Assembly: GCF_947496075.1 (NCBI RefSeq)
Contig: NZ_CANMBJ010000007.1
Coordinates: forward strand, 1 to 64,000
Origin: an uncultured Tateyamaria sp.
GTDB taxonomy: Bacteria > Pseudomonadota > Alphaproteobacteria > Rhodobacterales > Rhodobacteraceae
DNA: 64,000 bases
Direction: 5' to 3'
Shown here: positions 46,392 to 55,467 of the stretch, piece by piece
Numbering within the stretch: the first letter of the stretch is position 1
Layout: each line of letters opens with the position of its first letter
The notes under the pieces: generated by a model
Seen by the model: the letters and a program-made list of their open reading frames with translations, nothing else
Database searches by the model: none
Told to the model about the DNA's origin: nothing
Translations under genes and position numbers: made by a program

Positions 46392-46916
46392 ATGCGCTTG
46401 GCAATCTTGGCCTTGGGATTGATGGTTCTTGGGGCCTGTACTGGTAAGCCGTCGATAGATGATGCGGCTTTGTCTGAGCGGAAGCTGAACCTTGAAGAGT
46501 TCTTTGATGGGCGCGTCACTGCATACGGCCAGTTTCAAGATGTTCTCGGCACTGTTCGCCGTCGATTCACTGTTGAAATCAACGGGACTTGGGATGGACA
46601 GACGCTCACTCTGGTCGAGGATTTTGTCTATGAAGACAACAGCACCGAACAGCGTGTTTGGACGCTGCGAAAAACAGGACCGGACAGTTGGGAAGGCACC
46701 GCACCGGGTGTGATTGGAACGGCGACGGGGCAAGAGAAGGGCGATACCTTCAACTGGCAGTACACGATTGATCTGCCCGTTCCGAATGGTACGCTGCGTG
46801 TGACATTTGATGACTGGATGTGGCTGTTGAGTGAGGACCGCTTGTTGAACCGTGCGTACATGAAGCGCGCAGGAATCGACATCGGCGATGTCATCATCAC
46901 CTTCGAAAAGCAGTGA
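46392..46916 (+). CDS. DUF3833 lipoprotein
   Basis: This 174-residue protein has a lipoprotein signal with lipobox LGAC (Cys16) and the DUF3833 pattern LNLEEFFDGRVTAYGQFQDV and DDWMWLLSEDRLLNRAYMKR. Members are outer-membrane-associated lipocalin-like proteins of unknown role. AAGGGGTG precedes the ATG at 46392. It diverges from ttcA. Confidence 0.85.
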   Translation: MRLAILALGLMVLGACTGKPSIDDAALSERKLNLEEFFDGRVTAYGQFQDVLGTVRRRFTVEINGTWDGQTLTLVEDFVYEDNSTEQRVWTLRKTGPDSWEGTAPGVIGTATGQEKGDTFNWQYTIDLPVPNGTLRVTFDDWMWLLSEDRLLNRAYMKRAGIDIGDVIITFEKQ

Positions 46917-47061
46917 CAGTATTGGAACTCATTCTGGGCGTTACTATCTAACTGATGCGCTCAAGATCAAAACTTGTGGCGTGTATACCCCGCTGCGAAT
47001 TGCGCGGCGGAAAATAGGCCGCTCCCGCCTCGCCCCCCAGGACAGCGGAGCGGCCACTTTC

Positions 47062-47295
47062 CTACGGATCGTCCCGTTCTGGCACCGGATCGTAACCGTC
47101 GCCGCCCCAGGGATGGCACCGCCCGATGCGCCGCGCTGCCATCCAGGTTCCTTTGATCGCGCCATGTTTTTCCAACGCTTCCATTGCATAGGCGCTGCAC
47201 GTAGGCTGGTAGCGGCAATTGAAGCCAACCCACGGGGAAAAGAGCAGGCGATAGGCACGGACGGGTAGGGAGACGCAAAAGGCAAGGGGGCTCAT
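47062..47295 (-). CDS. yidD: Membrane protein insertion efficiency factor YidD
   Basis: This 77-residue protein has the YidD motif [17 protein letters not shown] and [17 protein letters not shown]. It has an N-terminal amphipathic helix and aids YidC-dependent insertion. The ATG overlaps the rnpA stop by four bases, the conserved arrangement. Confidence 0.95.
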   Translation of the reverse strand: MSPLAFCVSLPVRAYRLLFSPWVGFNCRYQPTCSAYAMEALEKHGAIKGTWMAARRIGRCHPWGGDGYDPVPERDDP

Positions 47296-47687
47296 TGCAG
47301 CTTGTCCACTGCTGCATTGCAGTCGTCGATAAGCGCAGCAAAAGGTCGTGTGGCTGTTTCTGTGGCGCGTCCAACAAACACATAGTCTGTTGCAGGTGCC
47401 CCCCGGTTGCTGAGCACGTGCCGCGCCACTTCGCGCAAGCGGCGTTTGGCCCTGTTCCGCGCGATCGCATTGCCAACCTTCTTTGAGCACGTGAAGCCAA
47501 TTCGGATTGGGCCATCGTCATGCCGCGGGCGCACCTGAAGAATAAAGCCGGGCATCACGACGCGCTTGGCTCGGGCAGCGCGCAGAAAATCTGCCCGCTT
47601 TTTCATTGTCTCCAAACGCAATGGCCCCGCCGGCGGCATATCTTCGCCAGCGTCAAAGCTGGGCGAAAAGGCCTCCGGCGGGGTCAT
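47292..47687 (-). CDS. rnpA: Ribonuclease P protein component
   Basis: This 131-residue protein has the RnpA core ([20 protein letters not shown]) that binds the 5' leader of pre-tRNA. The N-terminal extension before [11 protein letters not shown] is usual in Rhodobacterales. The ATG at 47687 has six bases to AAAGGG; one at 47693 touches that site. It lies 24 bases after rpmH. Confidence 0.94.
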   Translation of the reverse strand: MTPPEAFSPSFDAGEDMPPAGPLRLETMKKRADFLRAARAKRVVMPGFILQVRPRHDDGPIRIGFTCSKKVGNAIARNRAKRRLREVARHVLSNRGAPATDYVFVGRATETATRPFAALIDDCNAAVDKLQ

Positions 47688-47711
47688 GATCATCCCTTTC
47701 GGGTGCGTGCT

Positions 47712-47846
47712 TTATGCGCTCAGCGACTTCCGACCGCGGGCGCGGCGGGCGTTGAGGATTTTGCGGCCAGCTTTGGTCGCCATGCGGGCACGGAAACCGT
47801 GGCGCCGCTTGCGCACGAGGTTCGAAGGTTGGTAGGTGCGTTTCAT
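47712..47846 (-). CDS. rpmH: 50S ribosomal protein L34
   Basis: This 44-residue protein reads [20 protein letters not shown] at the start and ends RGRKSLSA, with the full L34 sequence. It precedes rnpA and yidD on the minus strand, as in nearly all bacteria. The upstream 318 bases (47847-48164) hold its leader and no recognisable gene. Confidence 0.97.
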
Positions 47847-48164
47847 CGCATTGGCTCCGGGTCTGTTGGCCCTCGGGTCCCGCGGATTCGGGAGGGGCTG
47901 TATTCGAAGCCCGTCCTCTAAAGCGGCGAGGGGGGCAAGTAAACCCTTTGGACACCTAATTTCGTCATCATTGCAACAAAAGGGTCCGGGCAGGCCGATC
48001 TATGTTTCAATGACGCACAAGAGCGGCAAAAAACCTCACGGAATTGGACATATCCGTTCAACGGGCCGTGAACACCCTGTTTTGACAGGTGCGACGGGCG
48101 CATTTTCAGGTCACAACCACCGCAACGCATGGCGCAAGGCAAAGAGCGCCTCAGAGGAATTGGT

Positions 48165-48896
48165 ATGACCGACACGAGCCAACCACGCAAATCCAGCCTG
48201 ATGCGGAACCTCCCGCTGATCGGCATTCTGATCGTTGCTGCGATTGGCGCCTTTACTTTGCGCGACTACCTTAGCTTTCAGACCCTAGCAGACAATCGTG
48301 AGGCGCTGATTGCGTTTCGCGACGGCAACTACCTGATGACGGCGTTGGTGTATGTTGCGATCTATATCCTGATTGTGGGGTTTTCACTGCCCGGTGCAAG
48401 TATCGCGACACTGACGGGCGGTTTTCTTTTTGGGACGGTCTTTGGATCGATATTCACTGTGACGGCGGCCACAATTGGAGCGTCGATCATCTTTCTGGCG
48501 GCGCGCCACGGCTTCGGAGAAACCTTGGGTCAACGCATGGAAGCGTCCAAAGGGACCATCAAAAAGATCAAGGACGGCATTGATGAAAACCAGTGGTCCA
48601 TGCTGTTTGTGATCCGTTTGGTGCCGGTCGTTCCGTTCTTTGTTGCCAACCTGATCCCGGCTTTCATGCAGGTACCGCTGCACCGCTATGTCATCTCCAC
48701 CTTTCTAGGCATCATCCCGGGATCAGTCGTATACACATCGGTCGGGGCCGGTCTGGGCGAAGTGTTCGCTCGCGGAGAGACGCCGAATTTTGGCATCATA
48801 TTTGAACCGCATGTCCTGTTGCCTATCCTTGGCCTGGCGGCACTGTCCCTGTTGCCCGTCGTTGTCAAGGCTGTAACCGGTAAGAAAGGTCTTTGA
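48165..48896 (+). CDS. TVP38/TMEM64 family membrane protein
   Basis: This 243-residue protein has about six hydrophobic segments and the VTT/SNARE-associated domain (GFSLPGASIATLTGGFLFGT, IRLVPVVPFFVANLIPAFMQ). The family belongs to the DedA superfamily, possibly lipid scramblases or flippases. AGAGGA precedes the ATG. The reductase follows four bases after the stop, a pairing often seen in marine bacteria. Confidence 0.9.
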   Translation: MTDTSQPRKSSLMRNLPLIGILIVAAIGAFTLRDYLSFQTLADNREALIAFRDGNYLMTALVYVAIYILIVGFSLPGASIATLTGGFLFGTVFGSIFTVTAATIGASIIFLAARHGFGETLGQRMEASKGTIKKIKDGIDENQWSMLFVIRLVPVVPFFVANLIPAFMQVPLHRYVISTFLGIIPGSVVYTSVGAGLGEVFARGETPNFGIIFEPHVLLPILGLAALSLLPVVVKAVTGKKGL

Positions 48897-48900
48897 ACCC

Positions 48901-50319
48901 ATGAAACGTATCAAGACTGATCTCCTGGTGATCGGGGCCGGGTCAGGCGGGTTGTCCGTTGCGGCTGGTGCGGTCCAGATGGGGGCCAAGGTTGTCCTGC
49001 TCGAAGGACATAAGATGGGCGGTGATTGCCTGAACTATGGCTGCGTCCCATCGAAGGCGCTGATTGCAAGCGGCAAGATGGCATATGGGCAGGAGCACAG
49101 CGCTGACTACGGCGTCGCCAATGCCGTCCCGCAGATCGACTATGCTGCCGCCAAGGACCATGTGAACCAGGTGATCGCGCAGATCGAACCGGTCGATAGC
49201 CAGGAACGCTTCGAAGGCCTTGGTGTGCATGTTATCCGTGAGTTTGGTCACTTCATCTCGGACAAAGAGGTGCAGGCGGGCAACACGGTCATCAAGGCGC
49301 GTCGTATCGTCATTGCCACGGGTTCGAGCCCCTTCGTGCCGCCGATTGATGGCATTGATACAGTGCCATATCTGACAAATGAAACCTTGTGGGAACTGCG
49401 CGAACGCCCTGAACATCTGCTGATTATCGGCGGTGGCCCCATCGGGATGGAAATGGCGCAAGCGCATTGCCGTCTCGGGTCCAAGGTGACCGTGATCGAA
49501 GGGGACACGGCGCTGGGCAAGGATGACCCCGAGATGGCCGACGTGGTTCTCACCAAGCTGCGCGGTGAAGGGATTGAGATCGCGGAAGGTGCCCTGATCG
49601 ATAGGGTCGAGGGTGGAGATGGGGCTGTAACGCTTCACTCCAAGGATGGCCGCAGGTTTACCGGGTCGCATGTATTGGTGGCTGTTGGCCGCAAGTCGAA
49701 CACGGACAAGCTAAACCTTGAGGCCGCCGGGATCGAAACCACCCGCACGGGGATCAAGGTTGACGATAGCTTGCGCACAACAAACCGCCGCGTCCACGCC
49801 GTTGGGGACGTCGCAGGCGGTCTGCAGTTTACACATGTGGCGGGCTATCATGCCGGGGTCATCATCCGGTCATTGCTGTTTGCGTTGCCGTCCAAAGCCA
49901 AGACCGCACATATCCCGTGGGCGACATATACCGACCCCGAACTGGCGCAGGTCGGGCCAACCGAGGCGCAGGCGCGCGAGACACACGGCAACAAGCTGGA
50001 AGTTGTCCGGTTTCACTACAATCACAACGACCGGGCGATCGCGGAACGCAAAACCGAAGGCTTGATCAAGGTTATGGTGGTTAAGGGACGACCTGTTGGT
50101 GCCTCCATTGCCGGTCATCAGGCAGGTGAGTTGATCAACCTGTGGTCACTGGTGATTGCAAACAATATGAAGATGAGCCAAGTCGCCGCGATGGTGTCGC
50201 CGTATCCGACCATCGGCGAGGTCAACAAACGCGTTGCCGGTGCCTATTTCAGTCCGCGCCTTTTTGAAAGCAACACGGTTAAGCGGGTGGTAGGTCTTGT
50301 ACAACGCCTTATTCCCTGA
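48901..50319 (+). CDS. FAD-dependent disulfide reductase, MerA/Lpd-like
   Basis: This 472-residue protein has the FAD motif GAGSGG at 12-17, the redox pair CLNYGC (Cys43, Cys48), an NAD(P)-binding IIGGGPIGMEMAQ and a C-terminal dimerisation domain lacking the lipoamide His-Glu dyad at a clear site. It lacks the C-terminal Cys pair of mercuric reductase, so mercury reduction is unlikely. It is coupled with the TVP38 gene; its substrate is unknown. Confidence 0.88.
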   Translation: MKRIKTDLLVIGAGSGGLSVAAGAVQMGAKVVLLEGHKMGGDCLNYGCVPSKALIASGKMAYGQEHSADYGVANAVPQIDYAAAKDHVNQVIAQIEPVDSQERFEGLGVHVIREFGHFISDKEVQAGNTVIKARRIVIATGSSPFVPPIDGIDTVPYLTNETLWELRERPEHLLIIGGGPIGMEMAQAHCRLGSKVTVIEGDTALGKDDPEMADVVLTKLRGEGIEIAEGALIDRVEGGDGAVTLHSKDGRRFTGSHVLVAVGRKSNTDKLNLEAAGIETTRTGIKVDDSLRTTNRRVHAVGDVAGGLQFTHVAGYHAGVIIRSLLFALPSKAKTAHIPWATYTDPELAQVGPTEAQARETHGNKLEVVRFHYNHNDRAIAERKTEGLIKVMVVKGRPVGASIAGHQAGELINLWSLVIANNMKMSQVAAMVSPYPTIGEVNKRVAGAYFSPRLFESNTVKRVVGLVQRLIP

Positions 50320-50331
50320 GCACATAGCACG

Positions 50332-51714
50332 ATGATGAACTCTCTCTCTGGCCGCTTCCTTATCCTGACCACGATCTTCGTGATGCTGGCCGAGGTTTTG
50401 ATCTTTGTGCCGTCTATTGCGCGGTTCCGGGAGGAATATCTGCAGAACCGCCTCGAACGCGCCCAGATTGCATCGCTTGCCTTGCTGGCTGACGACATGA
50501 TCGACAGCGATCTCGAAGAAGAATTGCTGGTGAACGCGGGTGTTTTCAACGTCGTTCTGCGGCGGGATGAAGTGCGGCAATTGATGTTGTCATCACCGAT
50601 GCCCCAACCCATCGATGACACCTTCGACCTGCGGGATGGCACCGCCCCGGTTCTGATACGCGATGCATTGATGCGCATCCTTGAACCCGACAACGAAGTC
50701 ATCCGTGTGATAGGGGCGCCAACCCGCGAAGCCGGGCTTCTGATCGAAGTCACAATGGAAACGGCGCCGTTGCGCGCGTCCATGATTGACTATGGCATCC
50801 GCATCCTTGTTCTTTCTGCCGTTATTTCGATTGTAACCGCAGGGCTGTTGTTCATTGCTGTCCGCGCGATCCTTGTGAAGCCGATCCGCGGGGTCGTCGG
50901 TCACATGCAACGCTATGCTGCGGCACCAGAAGATGCGCGGCGCATCATTACGCCGAATGCTGGTGTGACTGAACTGCGCGAGGCCGAGGAGGCCCTGCGC
51001 AGCCTGCAGACGGAACTCATATCGGCCCTGCGCCAAAAGGATCGTCTCGCGCAACTTGGCAGTGCCGTGTCCAAGATCAGCCATGATTTGCGTAACATCT
51101 TGACCTCAGCACAGCTTTTTACGGACCGTATCGAGGCGTCTGAAGATCCGCTTGTACGGCGCATGGCGCCAAAGCTGGTGAACTCCATGACAAGAGCTGT
51201 GCACCTGTGCGAAAGTACGCTGGCGTTTGGGAAGGCCGAGGAACCCAGCCCCACGCTTATGATCTTCACTCTCGATGATCTGGTGGCGGACGTATTGGAC
51301 AGCGAACGCCTTGCGGTCGGTGATCACGACCTGTCGCTGAGTGAAAACATCCCTCCGCTGTTCTCGCTTCGTGCAGATCCGGAACAGTTGTTCCGCGTAG
51401 TATCAAATCTTGTGCGCAACGCGCGACAAGCCATCATTGCCACAGGAAAACCGGGCGAGATTAATGTGTCCGCCTACGAGGATGCTGACAATTGGTGGAT
51501 CGAGATCTCTGACACGGGCCCCGGCCTACCTCCCAAAGCCCAAGAGCATCTGTTTCAGCCATTTCAGGGCGGTGTTGCAAAGGGTGGTACAGGGCTTGGT
51601 CTAGCCATTGCCCAAGAGTTGGTGCGCGGGCATGGCGGTGCACTTGAGTTGGACCGAACGGGGCCCAAGGGGACAGTTTTTTCTATCCGATTGCCGAAAG
51701 GTGATGACATCTGA
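50332..51714 (+). CDS. Sensor histidine kinase without adjacent response regulator
   Basis: This 460-residue kinase has two membrane helices (about 8-28 and 155-178) around a periplasmic domain, a HAMP-like linker, the H-box KISHDLRNI with His251, N-box LVRNARQA and G-boxes SDTGPGLPP and GGTGLGLAIAQ. It starts 12 bases after the reductase gene. No response regulator is next to it, so its partner lies elsewhere. Confidence 0.9.
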   Translation: MMNSLSGRFLILTTIFVMLAEVLIFVPSIARFREEYLQNRLERAQIASLALLADDMIDSDLEEELLVNAGVFNVVLRRDEVRQLMLSSPMPQPIDDTFDLRDGTAPVLIRDALMRILEPDNEVIRVIGAPTREAGLLIEVTMETAPLRASMIDYGIRILVLSAVISIVTAGLLFIAVRAILVKPIRGVVGHMQRYAAAPEDARRIITPNAGVTELREAEEALRSLQTELISALRQKDRLAQLGSAVSKISHDLRNILTSAQLFTDRIEASEDPLVRRMAPKLVNSMTRAVHLCESTLAFGKAEEPSPTLMIFTLDDLVADVLDSERLAVGDHDLSLSENIPPLFSLRADPEQLFRVVSNLVRNARQAIIATGKPGEINVSAYEDADNWWIEISDTGPGLPPKAQEHLFQPFQGGVAKGGTGLGLAIAQELVRGHGGALELDRTGPKGTVFSIRLPKGDDI

Positions 51715-51744
51715 CCTGCGGTGCACTTTTGCCGAGATAAGCTC

Positions 51745-51772
51745 TTGCAAACCCCGAACCACGGGACTAAAC
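51745..51772 (+). promoter_or_regulatory. Likely promoter of the tRNA-Arg gene
   Basis: TTGCAA (51745-51750) and CTAAAC (51767-51772) are 16 bases apart and end 11 bases before the mature tRNA. The preceding CTC matches the CTTGCA style of stable-RNA promoters in this group. Confidence 0.45.
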
Positions 51773-51783
51773 CGCCCGACAGT

Positions 51784-51860
51784 GGACCGATAGCTCAGCT
51801 GGATAGAGTACTTGACTACGAATCAAGGGGTCGGGGGTTCGAATCCTCCTCGGTCCGCCA
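51784..51860 (+). tRNA. tRNA-Arg (anticodon ACG)
   Basis: The 77-base cloverleaf has acceptor arms GGACCGA and TCGGTCC, the D-loop AGCTCAGCTGGATAGAGT, anticodon stem CTTGA/TCAAG with anticodon ACG at 51818-51820, T-loop GTTCGAATC and an encoded CCA end. ACG is normally edited to inosine and reads CGU, CGC and CGA. Accessory DNA starts directly after it. Confidence 0.97.
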
Positions 51861-52440
51861 CTACAATGTTGTCGAACGTCATACGAAATTGGCTTTTGCG
51901 TCATAAACTGACCTGACCACCGCGAACCAGATGTTTGTCGCTCGGTCGCAAGCGTCCGGTTCGTTTCTTCCGCACCTATTGCTTGAGCGAAACGAGAGAT
52001 ATCGCGCTGCCAGAGCCTTCTTAAGTTCGAGGCCCTGATTGTCGAGCCAGACGGCCCAAACCTGCCATTCATCTCCCAATACCGACGCTGCGGTGCGGCC
52101 CGCCAAACCTGACATTCGCCGCAAGTGCACAGTATCGTTTCCATCGTACGACCAAATCGCGGACGAAGTCGTCACTCATTCAGTTTGCTGACCAGACCGG
52201 GCTCAAGTCGAAGGCGCCGGTCCGACACAAGCCCGTCCCGGCGGGCTGGTGTTTTGGCGACTGGCCCCGAACAGAATTTCTGTGGAATGTGCTTGGCGAC
52301 CATAATACGCTACCGAATGTTCGATGCGACACCACCCCAAGGGCTTGCGCTGGGCACGTTCAAGGTCGACTATGCGGACGGAGCTGACCTTCGCTGCAAG
52401 TAAGTCGAGGTCCGCTTTGGCTGCCTGCTCGAAGGAAGGG
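51861..52440. other. Gene-poor, decayed sequence after tRNA-Arg
   Basis: No protein here is convincing. A minus-strand frame of 98 codons (51879-52175) has no family resemblance or clear ribosome binding site. From 52204 on lies copy B of a repeat shared with 4234-4370. The mix of short frames suggests remnants of older insertions at the tRNA. Confidence 0.5.
52204..52335. repeat. Copy B of the dispersed element of about 100 bp
   Basis: TCAAGTCGAAGGCGCCGGT, CCGTCCCGGCGGGCTGG (52233-52249) and GAATGTGCTTGGC (to 52297) follow in the same order and nearly the same spacing as at 4234-4329. The two copies are 48 kb apart and in the same orientation. Confidence 0.6.
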
Positions 52441-53433
52441 TCAATCAATAAACCTAAACTCTAGCTCATACTCTGTGAAATATACGAAGGTTCGAGAGTC
52501 GCCACCTGGACGAGTGAGGGGATATACACTGATGCTTAGGCAAATCTGGTCCGCCGTTGCATTCACAACCTCCGCATATGTTCGCCTTGTCTTTTGAACG
52601 CTGTCATCCAGAACGACACCGCCACCCCATGCTTGGAAATCCACATTTATGGAACGAAGATGGATGAAACCATTCTTGGTTTTTTTATTGATACAGGGGC
52701 TTGCTCTTTCACCGTGCCCATCGCCTTGATCAGCAACTCGATACCCAACTCCATTAAAGGGCCACCGATGAGTATGTTGGATGATGCGCGTTTCCAGCTT
52801 GGGCGTATAGGGAAGATAGATGTCATCGGTGTATCCACCCGCATCTGCCCTTACTCGTAAATCTTGGCCATCTTCCCGAGTAACAAATCTAGTGAATGCG
52901 TCATTACCTACGCGTAGATTTGCCGGAGGCTCGGCAGTCAGTCTACCTCCCAAGACTTCCACTTCAAGCGCTGTCTCCTTCGAAATACCCGGCGGCGAGC
53001 GCCAATCAAACCGAACTGACAGGTCGTGGTTTGTGGGGTTTCTCGGTGTCAGAACAACACCGCCTTGAGCCTCGGCTTTTGTACAATCCACAAATCCGCT
53101 TATTGCTGCATCGCTTAGTTGCAGCGAAAGGTAATCAACCCGTTCTTCGGCAGAAAATGCGCGATTTGTCTGGGATAGGTATCGGGATTCGGTTTCTTGT
53201 CGAAACTGCCCGTCGAACTCTACAGGAACACCCTTGATGGGAATGGTGGCTCCCCCCTCGAACTCTTCAAATGAACTTGAGTTATTCGAAACGAGTTGAG
53301 AGAAAGCATAAAGCGTGTGGCTTTCAAATCTGAGCTCACTTCGATCCTGAACCAGGACGGCTTCGCAGTTTGCATACGCATGAGCTGTCGGTAGAAAAAA
53401 AATGCTAGCAACGCCAAAAACGATTTTTTTCAT
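52441..53433 (-). CDS. Exported protein of unknown function, 330 aa
   Basis: The product has a clear signal peptide (MKKIVFGVASIFFLPTAHAY) and a mostly polar, beta-rich mature part with few Cys (one near the N-terminus, one in GFVDCTKAEA, one in ASPCINKK, one in DQICLSISVY). AAAGGAC before the ATG at 53433 supports the start. Lower GC than the core genes suggests recent arrival. It follows the small exported protein gene at 53516 on the same strand. No family is recognised. Confidence 0.65.
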   Translation of the reverse strand: MKKIVFGVASIFFLPTAHAYANCEAVLVQDRSELRFESHTLYAFSQLVSNNSSSFEEFEGGATIPIKGVPVEFDGQFRQETESRYLSQTNRAFSAEERVDYLSLQLSDAAISGFVDCTKAEAQGGVVLTPRNPTNHDLSVRFDWRSPPGISKETALEVEVLGGRLTAEPPANLRVGNDAFTRFVTREDGQDLRVRADAGGYTDDIYLPYTPKLETRIIQHTHRWPFNGVGYRVADQGDGHGERASPCINKKTKNGFIHLRSINVDFQAWGGGVVLDDSVQKTRRTYAEVVNATADQICLSISVYPLTRPGGDSRTFVYFTEYELEFRFID

Positions 53434-53515
53434 ATTTTTCTTGTCCTTTCTCGTCCGAAATGAGCCATCAAGCTTTGCACGCGGTACAGAACTGCGGTAC
53501 TTTTGATCCACTAGG

Positions 53516-53827
53516 TCATTCTGCACATGTGATTGACCAAGAGTTTGCTTTGACGCCCCATGGGCGGCTCGGCCACGCTTCACCGTTTCGCGTAAAGTTT
53601 ATGTATGGCCCAGACTCCGCACCTAGCTGAATCGTATCGACACACATCTTGGAGCTGCCGGGAAAGACGACATCAAAAAATGTGCCGTTTTGAGCTTGAC
53701 CGCGTATCACCCCACCGTGTTGGCAGGGAATACAAGCAGTTTGCGGTGTTAGCTGATGACTGTCAGCAAGCACCGGAGGCGCGGCTGATATCACGATTGA
53801 AGCGGCTAGTAAGAATTTGGTTAGCAA
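53516..53827 (-). CDS. Small exported cysteine-containing protein
   Basis: From a TTG at 53827, seven bases after AAGGGAG, the 103-residue product has a signal peptide ((M)LTKFLLAASIVISAAPPVLA) and a mature part of about 80 residues with four Cys (ACIPC, KMC and TC near the end), enough for two disulfides. The open frame upstream of this start has no export signal. It precedes the 330-residue exported protein by 82 bases and may be co-transcribed with it. Family unknown. Confidence 0.55.
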   Translation of the reverse strand: MLTKFLLAASIVISAAPPVLADSHQLTPQTACIPCQHGGVIRGQAQNGTFFDVVFPGSSKMCVDTIQLGAESGPYINFTRNGEAWPSRPWGVKANSWSITCAE

Positions 53828-53971
53828 AATACTTCTCCCTTGTCTTTTTTCCGTGGCTGCAAGGGCCAACGTCCACGAAACAATCCAGCTGCTTCGTTGG
53901 ATAGGCATGTTGGCCCGAAAGTACGTAGTAGGACTTTGTGTAGGGAGTTTATTCGGATAGCCTAGGCGGCG

Positions 53972-53991
53972 CATGATCTGTTCGGATCATG
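53972..53991. promoter_or_regulatory. Palindrome between the LuxR-type gene and the exported pair
   Basis: CATGATC (53972-53978) is repeated inverted as GATCATG (53985-53991) with six bases between. It lies 38 bases before the regulator's start and about 145 bases before the divergent exported genes, so it could be an operator for one or both. Confidence 0.5.
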
Positions 53992-54028
53992 AGAGAAAAT
54001 ATTACCGGCTATCTTGGTTGGTTGTGCA

Positions 54029-55183
54029 ATGAAGCCAGAAGGGTATGCCGCTTTGGCGGAAATCTACGATGCTGCAGTCAATCTTGGACGTTGGCGGCGA
54101 GCACTAGATGGTGTTGCTAACGCCGTTGAAGCAAAAGCAATAGCGCTTTTGATCCGAAGGTCCGATCCGGCGTCCAAAGACTTACAAATGCTCAACTCGA
54201 CCTATCTGAACTTCGTCCGCAGCCCGTGGGGCATTTACTATGGCCTTAGACTTAGCCGTCTCCAAGACCCAGATTGGGAGTTTCTCAGTAAGCAGCCTGC
54301 TCATCAGCTGACGCCGGACACTAAGATTGGGCCATCAGCAGCTGAACTGGATGCAAGAGCTGACTATGCCTTTCTGAGAAAGAGATTGAAATTGGGAAGA
54401 CGGTTGGGAGTGCGCCTGAACTCTGACAAGGTTTGGTTCGATGCAATGAGCATCGCGTTTCCAACAGGCGCAAATCAAGTGCCTGTAGCAGCAATCCAAG
54501 ACACCTACTTCCTGCTGCCGCATCTGACAAAGGCTGTCGAATTAGGGCGTACTTTTGCCGAGCTTAAGTCTCGGTATTCTGCGGCTCTAACCGCTCTCAA
54601 TCGGGTCAAAGCTGGGCTTGCTATAGCTTTGCCATCAGGGGACATCATCGTTGAGAACGATGAAGCCAAGCGGATTCTTGATCAGCAAGATGGTCTAACG
54701 AAAGAACGAAACGGCAGATTGAGATGCCATGATCACGACCAAAACGCAGAACTAAGCGAAGCCATACAAAAAGCCGCAAACACGGCGCGCGGTGAGGACA
54801 ATTGTGACGAATGGTTGATCGCGTTGCAGCGACCTTCTGGACAGTCGCCTCTGTTGCTTGATGTAGCGCCTCTGAAAGACAGCAAAGCCGAGCTAGAGGG
54901 ACCATTGGAAGGTGCTTTAGTCACGGTCATTGATCCTGATCGGGTGCCACACATCCGCGTGGATCGATTTGTTGCCTTATATGGACTCACGGAAGCGGAA
55001 GCGGAAGCAGAAGTATGTAAGTTAGTACTGCAAGGCGTTTCAATTATGGAAATGGCGGAAATGCGCAGCACGTCTCCGGTGACTGTGAAGAACCAAATAT
55101 CGGCAATTCTCAGCAAAACCGGCGTTGGGCGTCGAAGTGAGTTAATCAGGATGGTCATACGAGTACTTCCACCTGTTGAATGA
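54029..55183 (+). CDS. LuxR-family transcriptional regulator
   Basis: This 384-residue protein ends in a LuxR-type helix-turn-helix (about residues 315-375; LTEAEAEVCKLVLQGVSIME then STSPVTVKNQISAILSKTG). The long N-terminal part lacks recognisable receiver, PAS or autoinducer-binding motifs. The ATG at 54029 is preferred over the TTG at 54014. It is divergent from the exported pair, suggesting that it controls them. Confidence 0.78.
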   Translation: MKPEGYAALAEIYDAAVNLGRWRRALDGVANAVEAKAIALLIRRSDPASKDLQMLNSTYLNFVRSPWGIYYGLRLSRLQDPDWEFLSKQPAHQLTPDTKIGPSAAELDARADYAFLRKRLKLGRRLGVRLNSDKVWFDAMSIAFPTGANQVPVAAIQDTYFLLPHLTKAVELGRTFAELKSRYSAALTALNRVKAGLAIALPSGDIIVENDEAKRILDQQDGLTKERNGRLRCHDHDQNAELSEAIQKAANTARGEDNCDEWLIALQRPSGQSPLLLDVAPLKDSKAELEGPLEGALVTVIDPDRVPHIRVDRFVALYGLTEAEAEAEVCKLVLQGVSIMEMAEMRSTSPVTVKNQISAILSKTGVGRRSELIRMVIRVLPPVE

Positions 55184-55301
55184 TCGGTGAAAGCATTGTG
55201 CCAGAACCTTTGCGCCAAAAACGGTCGTTTGTGTAAAGCACAGCATTTGGAACTATGTGCTCTTCACGGACATCTGCTGCGATGCACCTCGATGACCTCA
55301 C

Positions 55302-55350
55302 CAGCCCAAAGCCGTCATTGGATCTGGCCAGTCAGGTGACCGCAGGGCGG
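55302..55350. repeat. 49-bp exact direct repeat, copy 1
   Basis: The 49 bases starting CAGCCCAAAGCCGTCATTGG and ending ACCGCAGGGCGG are identical to 56548-56596. The two copies flank the 325-codon unknown gene. Apart from this repeat, 55184-55467 shows no gene. Confidence 0.85.
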
Positions 55351-55467
55351 GACAAACCGGACAGCCGGTTCCCAGGATGAATGTCCGCTGTTGTTCGCAG
55401 CTTGCTCATTCGTTCAAGCGCTCGCCATAAACTTACACGACATGATTTCGACCTGATTTGTTGCTAG

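Noticed and set aside
48901..50319. Mercuric reductase (merA) as the name of the flavin reductase
   Set aside because: The C-terminal Cys pair that binds mercury is absent and no other mer gene is near, so only the broader family is named.
51841..51860. tRNA-Arg 3' end as the left attachment site of an island
   Set aside because: No second copy of the tRNA end was found in the window, so attachment sites cannot be claimed.
51879..52175. 98-codon minus-strand frame after the tRNA as a gene
   Set aside because: No ribosome binding site, no family resemblance, and it ends inside decayed DNA next to the tRNA.
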